DNA from: Gnetum montanum
Lineage: Eukaryota > Streptophyta > Gnetopsida > Gnetales > Gnetaceae
Direction: 5' to 3'
Assembly (NCBI GenBank): GCA_015680685.1
Contig: MNCI01025039.1
Location: 72,204-108,150 of the forward strand
Length of the DNA: 35,947 nt
Part shown: positions 19,644-29,643 of the stretch, piece after piece
Layout of the letters: each line of letters begins with the position of its first letter
Numbering within the stretch: position 1 is the stretch's first letter
Made by a program: the position numbers and the translations under genes
Notes under the pieces: model-generated
What the model saw: only the letters and a program-made list of their open reading frames with translations
The model's database searches: none
Told to the model about the DNA's origin: nothing

Positions 19644-21974
19644 CTATTGTTGGACGGAAGGGTGCTTCGAAGTCTTATGTGTTGGAGGAGCATACCTAGA
19701 CTCAACCGCTTGTTGTTGTGTGAGCTTGTCTGGGCTGTTGGTTCTGAAGAAAGGTCTTCTCCTTTTACGATTGTCAGAACTAGCAGCGGGTTGGATGTTT
19801 AGGGCTCTTGTAGCATTGCGTTGCTGTGGTTGAGTGGGGAGTTCCCCTTGCATTGTTGGAGCAAGAGGTATGGGAACTATAGGTGGAAGAGGTGTGGACG
19901 GATTAGGAGGATGGTATGTGTATGGAGCATCTCTCAGAGGAGAAGGAATCCTTCTAAAGTACTTCTGAAATTGGTAGTGACGTTGAGAAGTTGTGTGACC
20001 CATGGAGTCACTTGGAGAAATCGGTTGCTGCACGTAGTATCCATATGGGTCTGGCTGCCAGTAAGAGTACTATTGTTTCGGAGGTGGCATCCCCCATGAC
20101 TCTAGGTATTGCCACTGCTGATGTTGTCCGATGGGTTGTGGTGGAGTTCCACTTGGATAGTACGTTAACGGTTGGTGGAACTGCCTTGGGTTACCTTGGG
20201 GATAAGGTAACCTTCGGGGTGTCTACCGTCTGTTGAGTCTTGGGTTAAGTGCATACACCCCAGACTCTTGTAGATGTGAGATGATTGGACAACATCCCTT
20301 AGGATGGTCATAGTGGTAGATCTCACATCCACCATCATCATCTGTTTTGAATCCACAACCTCATCAGAGATAGTTATTTTCCCCTTACCCTTGTCACGTG
20401 CAGGGCCTGAATCTCTCCACTTTATCTTGTTCTTGTCACTACTTCATTCCTCCTTAGACTCTTCTACAATTTTTAGGAAAGTTTCAATTTTACTGTCTAA
20501 GGAGCTCCATACTTCATCTACCTTAGCTGATACTTCTGTTGTTAGCTTCTGGAGCTGCAAGGTTTTTCTATTCACCAACTCCTCGAGTGGTGACTCATCC
20601 TCTTCATCACAAAATTTCACTCCCTTCTTCCAAAGGGAAGGATCACGGTTGTATTCTTCCGCGCTCTCTCTTTTTCATAGCTCACCTTCTTCTTTGGCTA
20701 CTTGCTCCAACAAGCGATGTATCTCATGGGATTTAAGTTCTGATAATCTCCCTTGGGCATAAATCCCACGGGTTCTCCTAGTTTCATACCTTAGCCCATC
20801 CATGATGTGGCGAAGTTGATCCTGCTGTGCATAACCATGGCCTGGGCAACGATGTAACAATGCGTAGTAGCGGCCCATGGCAGCATCCAAGGGTTCATGA
20901 GTACCTTGCTTCCATCCTTGGATCTACTTATGCAAATTAGACACTCTGGAGTATGTTTGATATTTATCGTTGAAGAGTTCTAACATCGTACTCCACCTCC
21001 TAATGGTTTCCGGTTCTAAGGACCAGTACCAACTGTCTGCTTCCTTGATGAGTGTCCTAGGAAACAACTTCAGTTTTTGCCACTCGTTTTCTATGTTTTG
21101 CAAGGTGTAGGCATCGTGGAATTCTTGTAAATGATTTTGCAGATCTGCGTAATGTCCCCCCTCTAATCATGGGATGTTATTCATGTCTAAGCGCTTGATT
21201 TGACTATCTTTGAAATGCCTTGTTGGTATTCTCACTGCCTCCATTATATTTAGCATGCTTCGGGTGGCAAGTAGGGGTTCGTCATGATCATCTCTTTCAT
21301 GACGTCTATGATGTCTACGTCATTCCCTACTTTCCCTTCGTTCATGCCCGTATCCTCACTCTCGACTCTCTCGTCGAGGTCTCTCATTTTTTCTACCTCT
21401 ATCCTCACCGTTATGCTCTTAATGGTTGCACCCAGATGTGGAAGGAGAGGGTGAGTGATGTGATGAAGGGGAAGAAGAAGGAGAACCATCGCCATGACAA
21501 TGTTTCCTACCTTCTCTTCTGTGGCTTTGGCCTTGATCGTGATGACAATCTGAGTGCCCGTCCTTGTCATGTGTTGTTGTTCCCTCAGTGAACAGCTGGT
21601 GTTCACGGGGATTAGAACCAGGGTTGTGTATTGTGGAGCGTAGGTTATGATACCCCACCTTCTCACTTTCGTTAGGAGGGGAAACATCTTTCGATAAAGA
21701 ACCCGTTATGAGTGGTTCACCATCTCCAATGTCACTTAGGACGTGCAGGACCCCGTTGCCCTTCAACATTGTATGTTGGCTCTCCTGCCTTGAGTCCCTC
21801 ATACGTTGTGCTTCTGTGGGATGATAATCCCTTGTGTCAAAATCTTCTGCAATGTATTTAGCATATAATTCCATCATGCATGTTGGGAACTGCATGATCT
21901 AGAGATAACACTATGTTACCCTGCAAGTCTCTCTAGCGCATCTGCTCATCCTGATGGAGGATAAAAGTAAAATT
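19644..21974 (-). pseudogene. gag of the nested element (frameshifted, 5' end in the gap)
   Basis: Read right to left. The first visible part (21895-21419) corresponds to an internal part of the gag at 7726, so the true start probably lies in the N gap. A His/Ser/Pro-rich segment (S-S-S-P-S-S-H-H-S-P-S-P-S) follows, then a charged R/E/K segment, then the capsid-like part (21200-20930: M-N-N-I-P, L-Q-N-I-E-N-E-W, L-F-P-R-T-L-I, M-L-E-L-F-N-D-K-Y-Q-T-Y-S-R-V). Next is 20890-20675 (Y-Y-A-L-L-H-R-C-P-G-H-G-Y, I-M-D-G-L-R-Y-E-T-R-R), a spacer with D-E-V-V-D-S-K, and a Pro-rich linker (20033-19647) ending Q-Q and a TAG before the protease. Several frameshifts and stops separate these pieces. Confidence 0.88.
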
Positions 21975-22562
21975 NNNNNNNNNNNNNNNNNNNNNNNNNN
22001 NNNNNNNNNNNNNNNNNNNNNNNNNNNNNNNNNNNNNNNNNNNNNNNNNNNNNNNNNNNNNNNNNNNNNNNNNNNNNNNNNNNNNNNNNNNNNNNNNNNN
22101 NNNNNNNNNNNNNNNNNNNNNNNNNNNNNNNNNNNNNNNNNNNNNNNNNNNNNNNNNNNNNNNNNNNNNNNNNNNNNNNNNNNNNNNNNNNNNNNNNNNN
22201 NNNNNNNNNNNNNNNNNNNNNNNNNNNNNNNNNNNNNNNNNNNNNNNNNNNNNNNNNNNNNNNNNNNNNNNNNNNNNNNNNNNNNNNNNNNNNNNNNNNN
22301 NNNNNNNNNNNNNNNNNNNNNNNNNNNNNNNNNNNNNNNNNNNNNNNNNNNNNNNNNNNNNNNNNNNNNNNNNNNNNNNNNNNNNNNNNNNNNNNNNNNN
22401 NNNNNNNNNNNNNNNNNNNNNNNNNNNNNNNNNNNNNNNNNNNNNNNNNNNNNNNNNNNNNNNNNNNNNNNNNNNNNNNNNNNNNNNNNNNNNNNNNNNN
22501 NNNNNNNNNNNNNNNNNNNNNNNNNNNNNNNNNNNNNNNNNNNNNNNNNNNNNNNNNNNNNN
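21975..22562. other. Assembly gap (588 N)
   Basis: A run of 588 N bases. Flanking sequence shows that it hides the start of the nested element's gag, its primer-binding site and most of its 5' LTR. Single Ns also occur at 18023 and 27242. Reading frames drawn through the gap are not meaningful. Confidence 0.99.
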
Positions 22563-22796
22563 AAACTTGTGTTTAGGTACAATGTTTGCTCGAATAAAGA
22601 TCCGTTCACTTTAGGACTCCTACTGCGAGCACATGGAAAATATTCTATCTCTGGAGTGATCAATCTACCAGAGTATCACTACGGTCTAAGCCTAGGATGG
22701 GAAACAAAGGAGAGCCACCTCTTATTTATAGATATGACGGTGCACCGCGATATTGCATACGCAATATCATGGCCCATGCGATATCACGTCCCATCA
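22563..22796 (-). repeat. Visible part of the 5' LTR of the nested element
   Basis: This matches 16679-16926 closely (for example CACATGGAAAATATTCTATC and CTAGGATGGGAAACAA). It ends at the same CCCATCA, followed by host-element sequence instead of a polypurine tract, which marks it as the 5' LTR of a minus-strand element. Its GATATC palindrome array has three decayed units, compared with four in the 3' LTR; the roughly 20-bp difference and CG-to-TG/CA changes are visible. Confidence 0.92.
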
Positions 22797-25767
22797 CCAT
22801 GCAATGGGACCTCTTCGTGAGGAGCCCGAAGTGGAATCTGTTCAACAGATTCCAAAGGAAGAATTTTTGACAGAATAATCACAATGAGGAGAAGTGCCTG
22901 GTCTCGCACCAAGGCTTGAGGCCACTTTGACTCAAGCCTACCTTGATATCATCAAGTCCTTAGAGATTCAACAATGCATTCTTTAAGAGATCAACTTCGG
23001 GACATTTTTGGAGAAAGCTTTAGAGGATTTCAAGACTCAATTGTGAACCTCTCCCATGTGGCCAATCATCACGTCCAGTGGGGAGTGGCACATGGGAGAG
23101 ACATAACTTTTCTTAAACAATCAGAAGCTAGGATCCACAGTTAAGATCAAGGACATTCAAGTGTCCTACTCAGTAGAAGCTATTGCATAGGCACTTGGGT
23201 TGCCTGACATTGAAACAAAACTAGTAGAATTATCCACACAAGATGACCCTAAGGCCAAGAAGGAGTGGACTTAGCATTGCTACGGGGTGGACCGTAAGGA
23301 GTATGGTGCGCTCACATTGGCAAAGCGAATTTACTTCAAGATAGTGACCTATCACCTCAATCCAATAGTGAGGCCAAGCAAGGTAACCACCTTCTCTGCC
23401 TGAGAATGCACTGCTCTAAGCGGGAAGTTTCTTGTTAACCTTCCATAACTACTATACTTGGAGATTGAGAAATGTTTCAAAGAAAATAAATGTGGAAGGA
23501 AGACCTTTCCCTTTCCATGCCACATCAAAAAAATTTGCAAGAGGGTAGGAATTGTTCACTACTCTAACGATACACTCAAGCATACTTCTTTGGCTTCATG
23601 GTCTAAAATCATGAAAGATAAGATGCAAGTGATGACTCAATTAGAAGAGCTATTACCACCACCACCCACTCAAGAAACAACACCAAAGGCCCATGCAACC
23701 ATTAAACGTCTATAGAAAATCTAAGAATAGCTCTTAAGCGAACAAGAGCAACAAGCATGAATGAGTGGGGCAGATCCATCTGTGTACTGGCCAACAATGA
23801 GTCACCTTAATGAGATGGCCTGAATAGTTGGCTAGATGGAGAGGGGTGGTTCCATTTTCTCTGCCCAATGAATGCAGCTACCTTCAAGGTTGGATCCCAA
23901 TGCTTGAGAGGTGACGATGATAGCAACACATCATCTATTCCTAGAACTCTCTGGGAATTTTGCCACTTTCTCAATGTGATTAGAGGAAGGTGAAGAGGTA
24001 ACTGTCTTGGTGATGTAGCACCAAGGGCAAGAGACAGTGGCAAAAGTGATTGTTGACCGTGTCAAAGAAGCATTAAATGCACCCATGACATCTTTACTAG
24101 ACATATCTACACTTCAAGATGTGTAGACATCCACAAGCATGGTCAGTAGAAAACTGAACATAGCCCAGCACGAAAAGTTGCTGGAACGACTAATAAGAAT
24201 TGGGCAACTAACTTTGAACATTTTTTATCTTCTAGAGAAAATTATTGCAACCAAGTCAGAGCTACTGAATGCAAGGGGTAGATGCATTACATTGGAAGGG
24301 CAACTAGAAATGGCCCAAGAACAAAATCAACACTTAGCAATGGAGGTTGCCAAACTTCATGCCCAATTTGTAAATCAAGCAATCCTCAGCCCAACAGTGA
24401 TAAGAGATGAAGCTATCAAATAGTTTCAAGAATAATTTCAGAAGGCTGAGAAGGAGAAAGTGATGGCCATCTTTAAACAATTTGTAGTAGAAGCTAAAAT
24501 GTGCTAAATCCTAAAGGACTTGAATCAGATGCACCAAGAGAATGAAGCATTGATTGCACAGAATCATCACCTACGAAATGTTGATGCTTAGAAAGATTAA
24601 ATGCAAGAATTCATTCATCAATAACAGGAGCAGCTTACCAAGGTAAACACTAAATTGAGAAAATTAGTCATGGAAAACTATAATTTGTCAATAGAGGAGG
24701 TACACACCTTGTGTCAAAAGTCTGCCATCGAGATCATTGCCTAGAAGAACAAAGCACTCAAATTTGAGAAAGTGAGAAATCACTACAGGGACCAAGTCAG
24801 TTTACAAAAAGAAGTTAATGAAAAACACATACAAATGGTAAATGTAAAAATGAATAAATCCCTCCAGCAACTCCAACAAGGAAGAGAAGTGTGGCAACCC
24901 ATCGCTGATGGGATCGACGCCTACAACAAAGTGGCGATCCACTTAAAGGAGTTGCAAATCGAGGAGATGACAAGGTACATGGAGTTGGCCAATCTCCATT
25001 ACGCAAGCTTGGCAATGCTAACTATTCGACGACTATGGTTAGAATTAGAAAAACAAGTGGCTAGCTTGTACTTGCTATATGAGGCCAAATTCAAGTACCA
25101 TAAAGACACCAAGCAGAAGCTTGAGACCATAAACACTAAACTCGAAGTTCTCAGAGGATGATTTAGAGATCAACAATCTATTGCTAAAAACCTAGCTAGA
25201 CAAATGAATAACTACTAGGAGCTGAAAGGCACATTCAAGGTGTTCGACATTGAACGTAAACAATTTGCTACCTAGTTTGTCAATGTAAAGGAGTTGTTTC
25301 CAGCAATCTCATGTCCTTGGGATGTGCCCATTCCGACCCACATTGGGAAGGCTACATGGATGATGCATGATCCTAGGAGTAAGGAGGAGAAAATGAAAGC
25401 ACTACTAGATGCTTTCCACCTCTCGCCTAAACTCATAGTAGTAGCAGGATAGCTGCAACCACCTCAACCGCTTGTGTGTGAAGTTGGTGAAGGTTCCTTG
25501 GAGCCTTAGGAACCACCACCGCCTAGGACCATTTGATCTTCTACAACAACTTTACAACATCAAGGAACGTGCTATCCAGTTTTGAAGAATTGAGTCACGG
25601 TGTTCATTTTTGTGTCCTAAACACCATCAATTTTTGTAATCTGTTGATCCGTACACCTGAGCACTCCATTTTCTGTCAAGTCAATCAGTTTGTTTTGTTT
25701 GAGGAAAAGTCAGTCAATAATCACATACCTTCCTAATTTTGTAAAAGAACTCGAGGACGAGTTTTCA

Positions 25768-25783
25768 TTTAGTTGTGGGGGTA
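25768..25783 (+). other. Polypurine tract of the old element
   Basis: TTTAGTTGTGGGGGTA lies directly before the 3' LTR (TGATGAG at 25784). The nested element has the related TTTAGTCATGGGGGTA in the same position, and both are preceded by a GAGGACGAGTTTTCA-like block. The tract primes plus-strand synthesis. Confidence 0.85.
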
Positions 25784-26705
25784 TGATGAGTTGCATTTTG
25801 TCGATTGTGTCAATGAAACCTCGTCAACGGGACCTCATCGATGAGGCCTAGTTGATGCATCATATCATGCGTCGACGTGGCCCCATCTACGTAGTGCCTA
25901 TAGTCAACTATAAATACGCGCTTGCAGCTACATTTATGGTAAGTAGAGATTGTAGTTGTAGCAAAGCTCTTGCAATTTTTCCATTCAAAAGTTAGAATTT
26001 TTCCCCAAGTGCTGGCAGCAGGAGTCATTGAGTGTATGTATCTTTATTTGAGCATTGTTGTACTTGAGCACGATAGTGTGTGTGGCAATAAAGACAAGCT
26101 TTCTGATAAACCTTGCAGCACTTTGGATAGATTAGCTATTTCATTTATGCATTTAATGTTTTTAGTTATTTATTAAATATTTTCAATTAGTGATTAATTA
26201 TTTTTTTGGTTATTACGTTAATGAAGAAATTAAGCCAAATAGATTACGCACATAAGTGTGACTGCTTCAAGTGTAACACATATTCACTTAGTAATCCCAA
26301 CAGCATTATTACTTGGTACGCCCAGTAGCATAATGCTTAGTTGCCAAGCAGCGGATACATGGGTTCAAGACATGTATGGAAAGTGGGATTGGATGCTTAT
26401 GTTAGGATTAGTTAAATGCTAGCTAATTAGTTAATTTAGATTAGTTAATCAAATTTATTTTATCTACATTTGAGCACCAAACTATAAAACACAAAATGAT
26501 AAAAATTGGATGCCTCAATTACACTTAACCATACCAATGAATGTCACAAGTGTAATTGGGAAGACAATGATTGATCTTAAGGCAAGATTCAGTTCCTAAA
26601 GAACTAGTGCATTGGAAATGATAAAGTTTGCAGAATTCAACCCAATCGTGTGTGAACACTTTGTGATTCGTATGGTTGGACATAGGGGTACCTCGCCACT
26701 CATCA
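25784..26705 (+). repeat. 3' LTR of the old Athila-like element
   Basis: 922 bp, TGATGAG...CATCA. It aligns with 6661-7570 throughout. U3 has a perfect 14-bp palindrome CCTCATCGATGAGG (about 25831-25844) that the 5' LTR lacks, followed by GTCGAC and a TATA box (TATAAATA, 25909-25916). A polyadenylation-like GCAATAAAG lies near 26085. Open frames at 25810-26176 are LTR sequence. Confidence 0.93.
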
Positions 26706-26710
26706 CTAAG
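26706..26710. other. Right target-site duplication CTAAG
   Basis: This is identical to 6656-6660 and immediately follows the LTR end CATCA. Confidence 0.9.
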
Positions 26711-28505
26711 GTAGCTTTCTAAAGGTCTTAGGAAAGAAGAGCAACAAGTTGAAGAGTCTTTTGTTCATCACCTAATTGAAGTACCAACATTGAGCCATAA
26801 AAGTGTGTCAAATTGAAACATTAAATGAAAGATCAAAATTGAAACTAACCAACATGATACATACATTTGTAGAACTTAAGCAAAATATCATGGGTCAAAT
26901 TAGAATATCATTGAAATCAAACCTGACTTACAAACCATAAGCTACATGCTTTAACCAACTTAGCAATGCCTTGCCAACTTGAATATGTTGCAATTGATAA
27001 AAAAACTAGTATGGTTCAAAATGTCTTACAAAAAAGCAAAATGCAAGTTATGGATGGTATAAGGTACATCATAGTTTTCCTACTCACTACTTTTATTTTG
27101 TCCATCTTTGGCTCATGTTTGAATGAATTATAATATTAATTATAATTTGCAAATTATTTTCTTTTAAATTGACTGGGGTATTACATTAATGATGCTTTCA
27201 ACTTTCTTCAATATGTGTAGATGGTTTGTAACTGTCCAACANCCTATTTCTTCAAGTATTCTATGTATATATTAAATCCTCATTCATTTTCTACTTTTTT
27301 CTCAACAATAATATTTTCATAAATTGAAAATCACTTTTCAGCAAAGTAACCAACCCTATGTTACTCGGATCAAGTCAGCATAAAAATAAAGAAGATTACT
27401 TGCAAAGCTGGAATTGAAAAGTAAACTCAGGTAGTTAACATCGGAAGACTTCGCAAATTTGTCAATGGTAGGTGACTTAAACATATTTATTTCATTATTT
27501 TCTTAAACAAAATTTAAGAAACATCATTACAAAGTATACTATCCAGTTTCTTTTGTAGTCGGCGTCCATATGGTTTGGATTACCTACGTTGAACCTCGTA
27601 CTCATCCACGCATTTTAATCACAGCATCGGTGAACGAGACAAACACATGCTTTGGATTGACGATGACAGAGACAGATAAATTCTTGGTGGTGGACAAGAA
27701 TGCACCGACAGCAGAAAACGAAAATGAACCACACTACGCATCAGTAAATAAACAAAATAAGACAGGGAACCAGAAAAATTCCATCCATAACCCTCGTCGT
27801 ACCACGTGGCACAGACATATATCATTATCATGTTCATTGTTGTCATAATGTAAGATCCCAAAAATGGATTATCGTTTTTAAGGTGACCGCGATTGAAAGC
27901 CTAACCTCTCCCAACAATTAATTTACTTTCTTGTCTATCAAGGACATGAACTTTCACTGATTACGATTGATGTGTTCTTATGTCTTGAGAGAGTTTTCTA
28001 CTTCTCTCTAGGAGAAACTCTCTAGTAACAAGTGATAATCTAGGAAGGTAAGCATAAAACCCTGAAATTTAAGAATTTTTTGAATATCATCATTTATTTT
28101 TGAATATTATCGTTTAATAAATCTAAAACTGAAAAAAACTGAAATCTAATAATTTTTTGAAATCTTTTTTGATCCATTTTAGAGCCATGGATTTGCTGAC
28201 AAGTGGAAAATGCGGAAGAAAAGTTTGATAATTTTACCGTATAGCCTCTGATAACAGACAAGTGAAAAATGCCAAAGAAAAGGATGATAATTTTACTGTA
28301 AAGCCAATTTGCACATTGGTAGCGTTAATGAATAAACATTTTATTTGAGAATAAGTTTATGAAATTGAAACTGAAATGCTTTTTATTACATTTGGAGACT
28401 TTTAGAATTTATTGGACAGAAAAAAAGAGTATGTGTAGTAAATACTTTATCAATAAAGTTACTAAAAACTTCCTTAATGCTATATCAAAAAAGTTTAATT
28501 AAACT
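26711..28505. other. Noncoding region, no gene recognised
   Basis: AT-rich DNA to the right of the old element. The first few hundred bases were once contiguous with the RT fragment ending at 6655 but show no clear coding block. A single N is at 27242. An open frame at 27570-27848 and its reverse shadow (27619-27861) show no recognisable domain. I see no RNA gene or clear transposon end. Confidence 0.5.
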
Positions 28506-28830
28506 ACTAGCTATAATTTGCCATCTGTGACAACTTTGTGCAAAAATATGATATTCCAATAATATGTGATGCACATCTTCAATCAAGGTTTGAATTTCAG
28601 AACTTCTCAAACTAGACGTATACATCCTATAAGTTTAAATCATATATATTTTTCTTTGTATACTTACTAGCTATAATTTGCCATTTGTGACAACTTTGTG
28701 CAAAAATATGATATTCCAATAATATGTGGTGCACATCTTCAATCAAGGTTCGAATTTCAAAACTTCTCAAACTAGATGTATACATCCTATAAGTTTAAAT
28801 CATATATATTTTTCCTTGTATACTTACTAG
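28506..28830. repeat. 160-bp tandem duplication
   Basis: Units 28506-28665 and 28666-28825 begin ACTAGCTATAATTTGCC and differ at about six positions by eye, so the duplication is recent. The first bases of the unit (ACTAG) recur at 28826-28830. It lies about 0.8 kb upstream of the HMA gene start. Confidence 0.95.
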
Positions 28831-28948
28831 ATTCATAAGTTTTGATGAAAAAAAATTATACAATATATTTTCAAAATCCATATGTGTATATGGTCATTAA
28901 ATTCCAAGCTTGACTTCAATTGCTTTTGATTACATAAACGACTCTTTT

Positions 28949-29229
28949 GGAATCTGGACTTTTTTCAATTCTAAAATAATGTAAACAACACGTTTTCTTG
29001 TGTAGGAATCTGGACTTTTCAATTCTAAAATAATGAAAGATAATGTAAACAACACGTTTTCTTGTGTAGGAATCTGAACTTTTCAATTCTAAAATAAGGA
29101 AAGCTCATTCTTACGGACTCATTTGACAACATGATGGTGATAAGACATAGGAGTAGATAAATTTGGTCCATTCTTACGGACTGATTTGACATCATGGTGA
29201 TAAGACATAGTTGTAGATGAATTTGTTGG
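28949..29229. repeat. Two further tandem duplications upstream of the HMA gene
   Basis: The block GGAATCTGGACTTTT...TCTTGTGTA starts at 28949, 29005 and (partial) 29069. The second unit carries 10 extra bases (AAAGATAATG-like). A separate 63-bp block starting CATTCTTACGGACT occurs at 29106 and 29169. Together with 28506-28830 they make most of the 750 bp upstream of the gene repetitive. Confidence 0.9.
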
Positions 29230-29643
29230 ATTGAAGACTAATTCCTTCACCCAATCACAATTTGGTGGCCAAGTCCAAGCCAATCGTATTCGTTCATTTG
29301 CTATTCATGTACGATTATAACGCAGAGCGTAAAACCCCGGATTTAGGCTACAAAATACGGTGAGAAGAAGCGTATGTTTGTTAGCTTTCCATTGTTTTAC
29401 AGGCAGCGCTGCGCCATTTTAGATGAGCAGTCGTCGCTGCTGTACTATTGCATATCTCTATCTCTCTCTGGCGTCTGCATTTCTTTGTTGCTGCTACTGC
29501 TCCTCCTCGTCTTGTGGCCTGGCGTACGTTTCTCTCATCTGCTCGTCTTGTGGCCTGGTGTACGTTTCTCTCATCTGCTGTGAACGCTCCAACGCTTCAG
29601 CCTCCGAACTAGCATTAGAGCTCTGCTTTTCACTGCCTTCCTG
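29230..29643 (+). promoter_or_regulatory. Probable promoter and 5' leader of the HMA gene
   Basis: The region lies directly upstream of the predicted start codon. It has CCAATC-type motifs (about 29252 and 29280), a weak TATA-like GATTATAACG (about 29313-29322) and a CT-rich stretch (TCTCTATCTCTCTCTGG, about 29456-29471), as in many plant leaders. A 36-bp tandem duplication (29506-29541 and 29542-29577, CTCGTCTTGTGGCC...) lies in the probable leader. The two GTACG copies within it contain the GTAC core of plant copper-response elements, but the four-base core alone is weak evidence. The transcription start cannot be fixed. Confidence 0.4.

Larger units (their letters stand above)
16113..22796 (-). 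mobile_element. Nested minus-strand Ty3 element lacking RT, RNase H and integrase
   Basis: Its 3' LTR is at 16113-16926 and its 5' LTR ends at 22796, both in minus orientation, with the N gap hiding the rest of the 5' LTR. The flanks are CCATC (16108-16112) and CCATG (22797-22801), a likely 5-bp target duplication with one change. Inside, read right to left: gag, protease, then directly the post-integrase region (AGTCATGGGGGAG at 18823-18809 matches the old element at 13831). The RT-RNase H-integrase segment is gone, so it could move only with help from another element. It sits within ORF3 of the element at 6661-26705 and is therefore younger. Confidence 0.9.
15995..25522 (+). pseudogene. ORF3 of the old element: coiled-coil protein, split by the nested insertion
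   Basis: It begins at ATG 15995 (M-T-P-K-K-K-H-S then a stop), runs to 16112, and resumes at 22797 after the nested element. Readable parts: 23140-23700 (A-L-T-L-A-K-R-I-Y-F-K-I, E-I-E-K-C-F-K-E-N-K-C-G-R-K-T-F-P-F-P), resembling the 'putative plant transposon protein' region found after pol in Athila-type elements; then a long helical part (24139-24423 and 24772-25161) with heptad-like Leu/Ile/Met spacing and many Glu, Gln and Lys, typical of coiled coils; and a Pro-rich end (E-P-P-P-P-R) near 25520. No signal peptide or clear membrane segment was seen, so it does not look like a classical envelope. Many stops. Function unknown. Confidence 0.6.
6661..26705 (+). mobile_element. Old Athila-like Ty3 retrotransposon, complete ends, with a nested insertion
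   Basis: Both LTRs are present (6661-7570 and 25784-26705), each beginning TGATGAG and ending CATCA. They are flanked by identical 5-bp target duplications, CTAAG at 6656-6660 and 26706-26710. Inside are a tRNA-Asp-like primer site, gag, protease, RT, RNase H, integrase, a long interval, an extra ORF after pol, and a polypurine tract. Pol followed by an extra ORF is the Athila arrangement. Without the nested element at 16113-22796 the length is about 13.4 kb. All ORFs carry many stops and frameshifts and the LTRs differ from each other by roughly 10-15% by eye, so this is an old, immobile copy. Confidence 0.93.

Noticed and set aside
20085-20105. A further CCCCCATGACT (PPT-like on the minus strand)
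   Set aside because: Here the string lies within gag coding sequence (E-S-W-G), so it is probably coincidental and was not counted with the post-integrase tracts.
21911-22820. Long open frames across the N gap on both strands
   Set aside because: They consist mostly of undetermined bases, and the sequence on the right side is LTR.
27570-27861. 92-residue plus-strand and 80-residue minus-strand frames
   Set aside because: No domain, no repeat relation and no splice context was recognised, so there was not enough support for a gene.
28506-29229. Regular repeats considered as a CRISPR-like array
   Set aside because: The units are contiguous tandem duplications of different lengths without spacers, in plant nuclear DNA.
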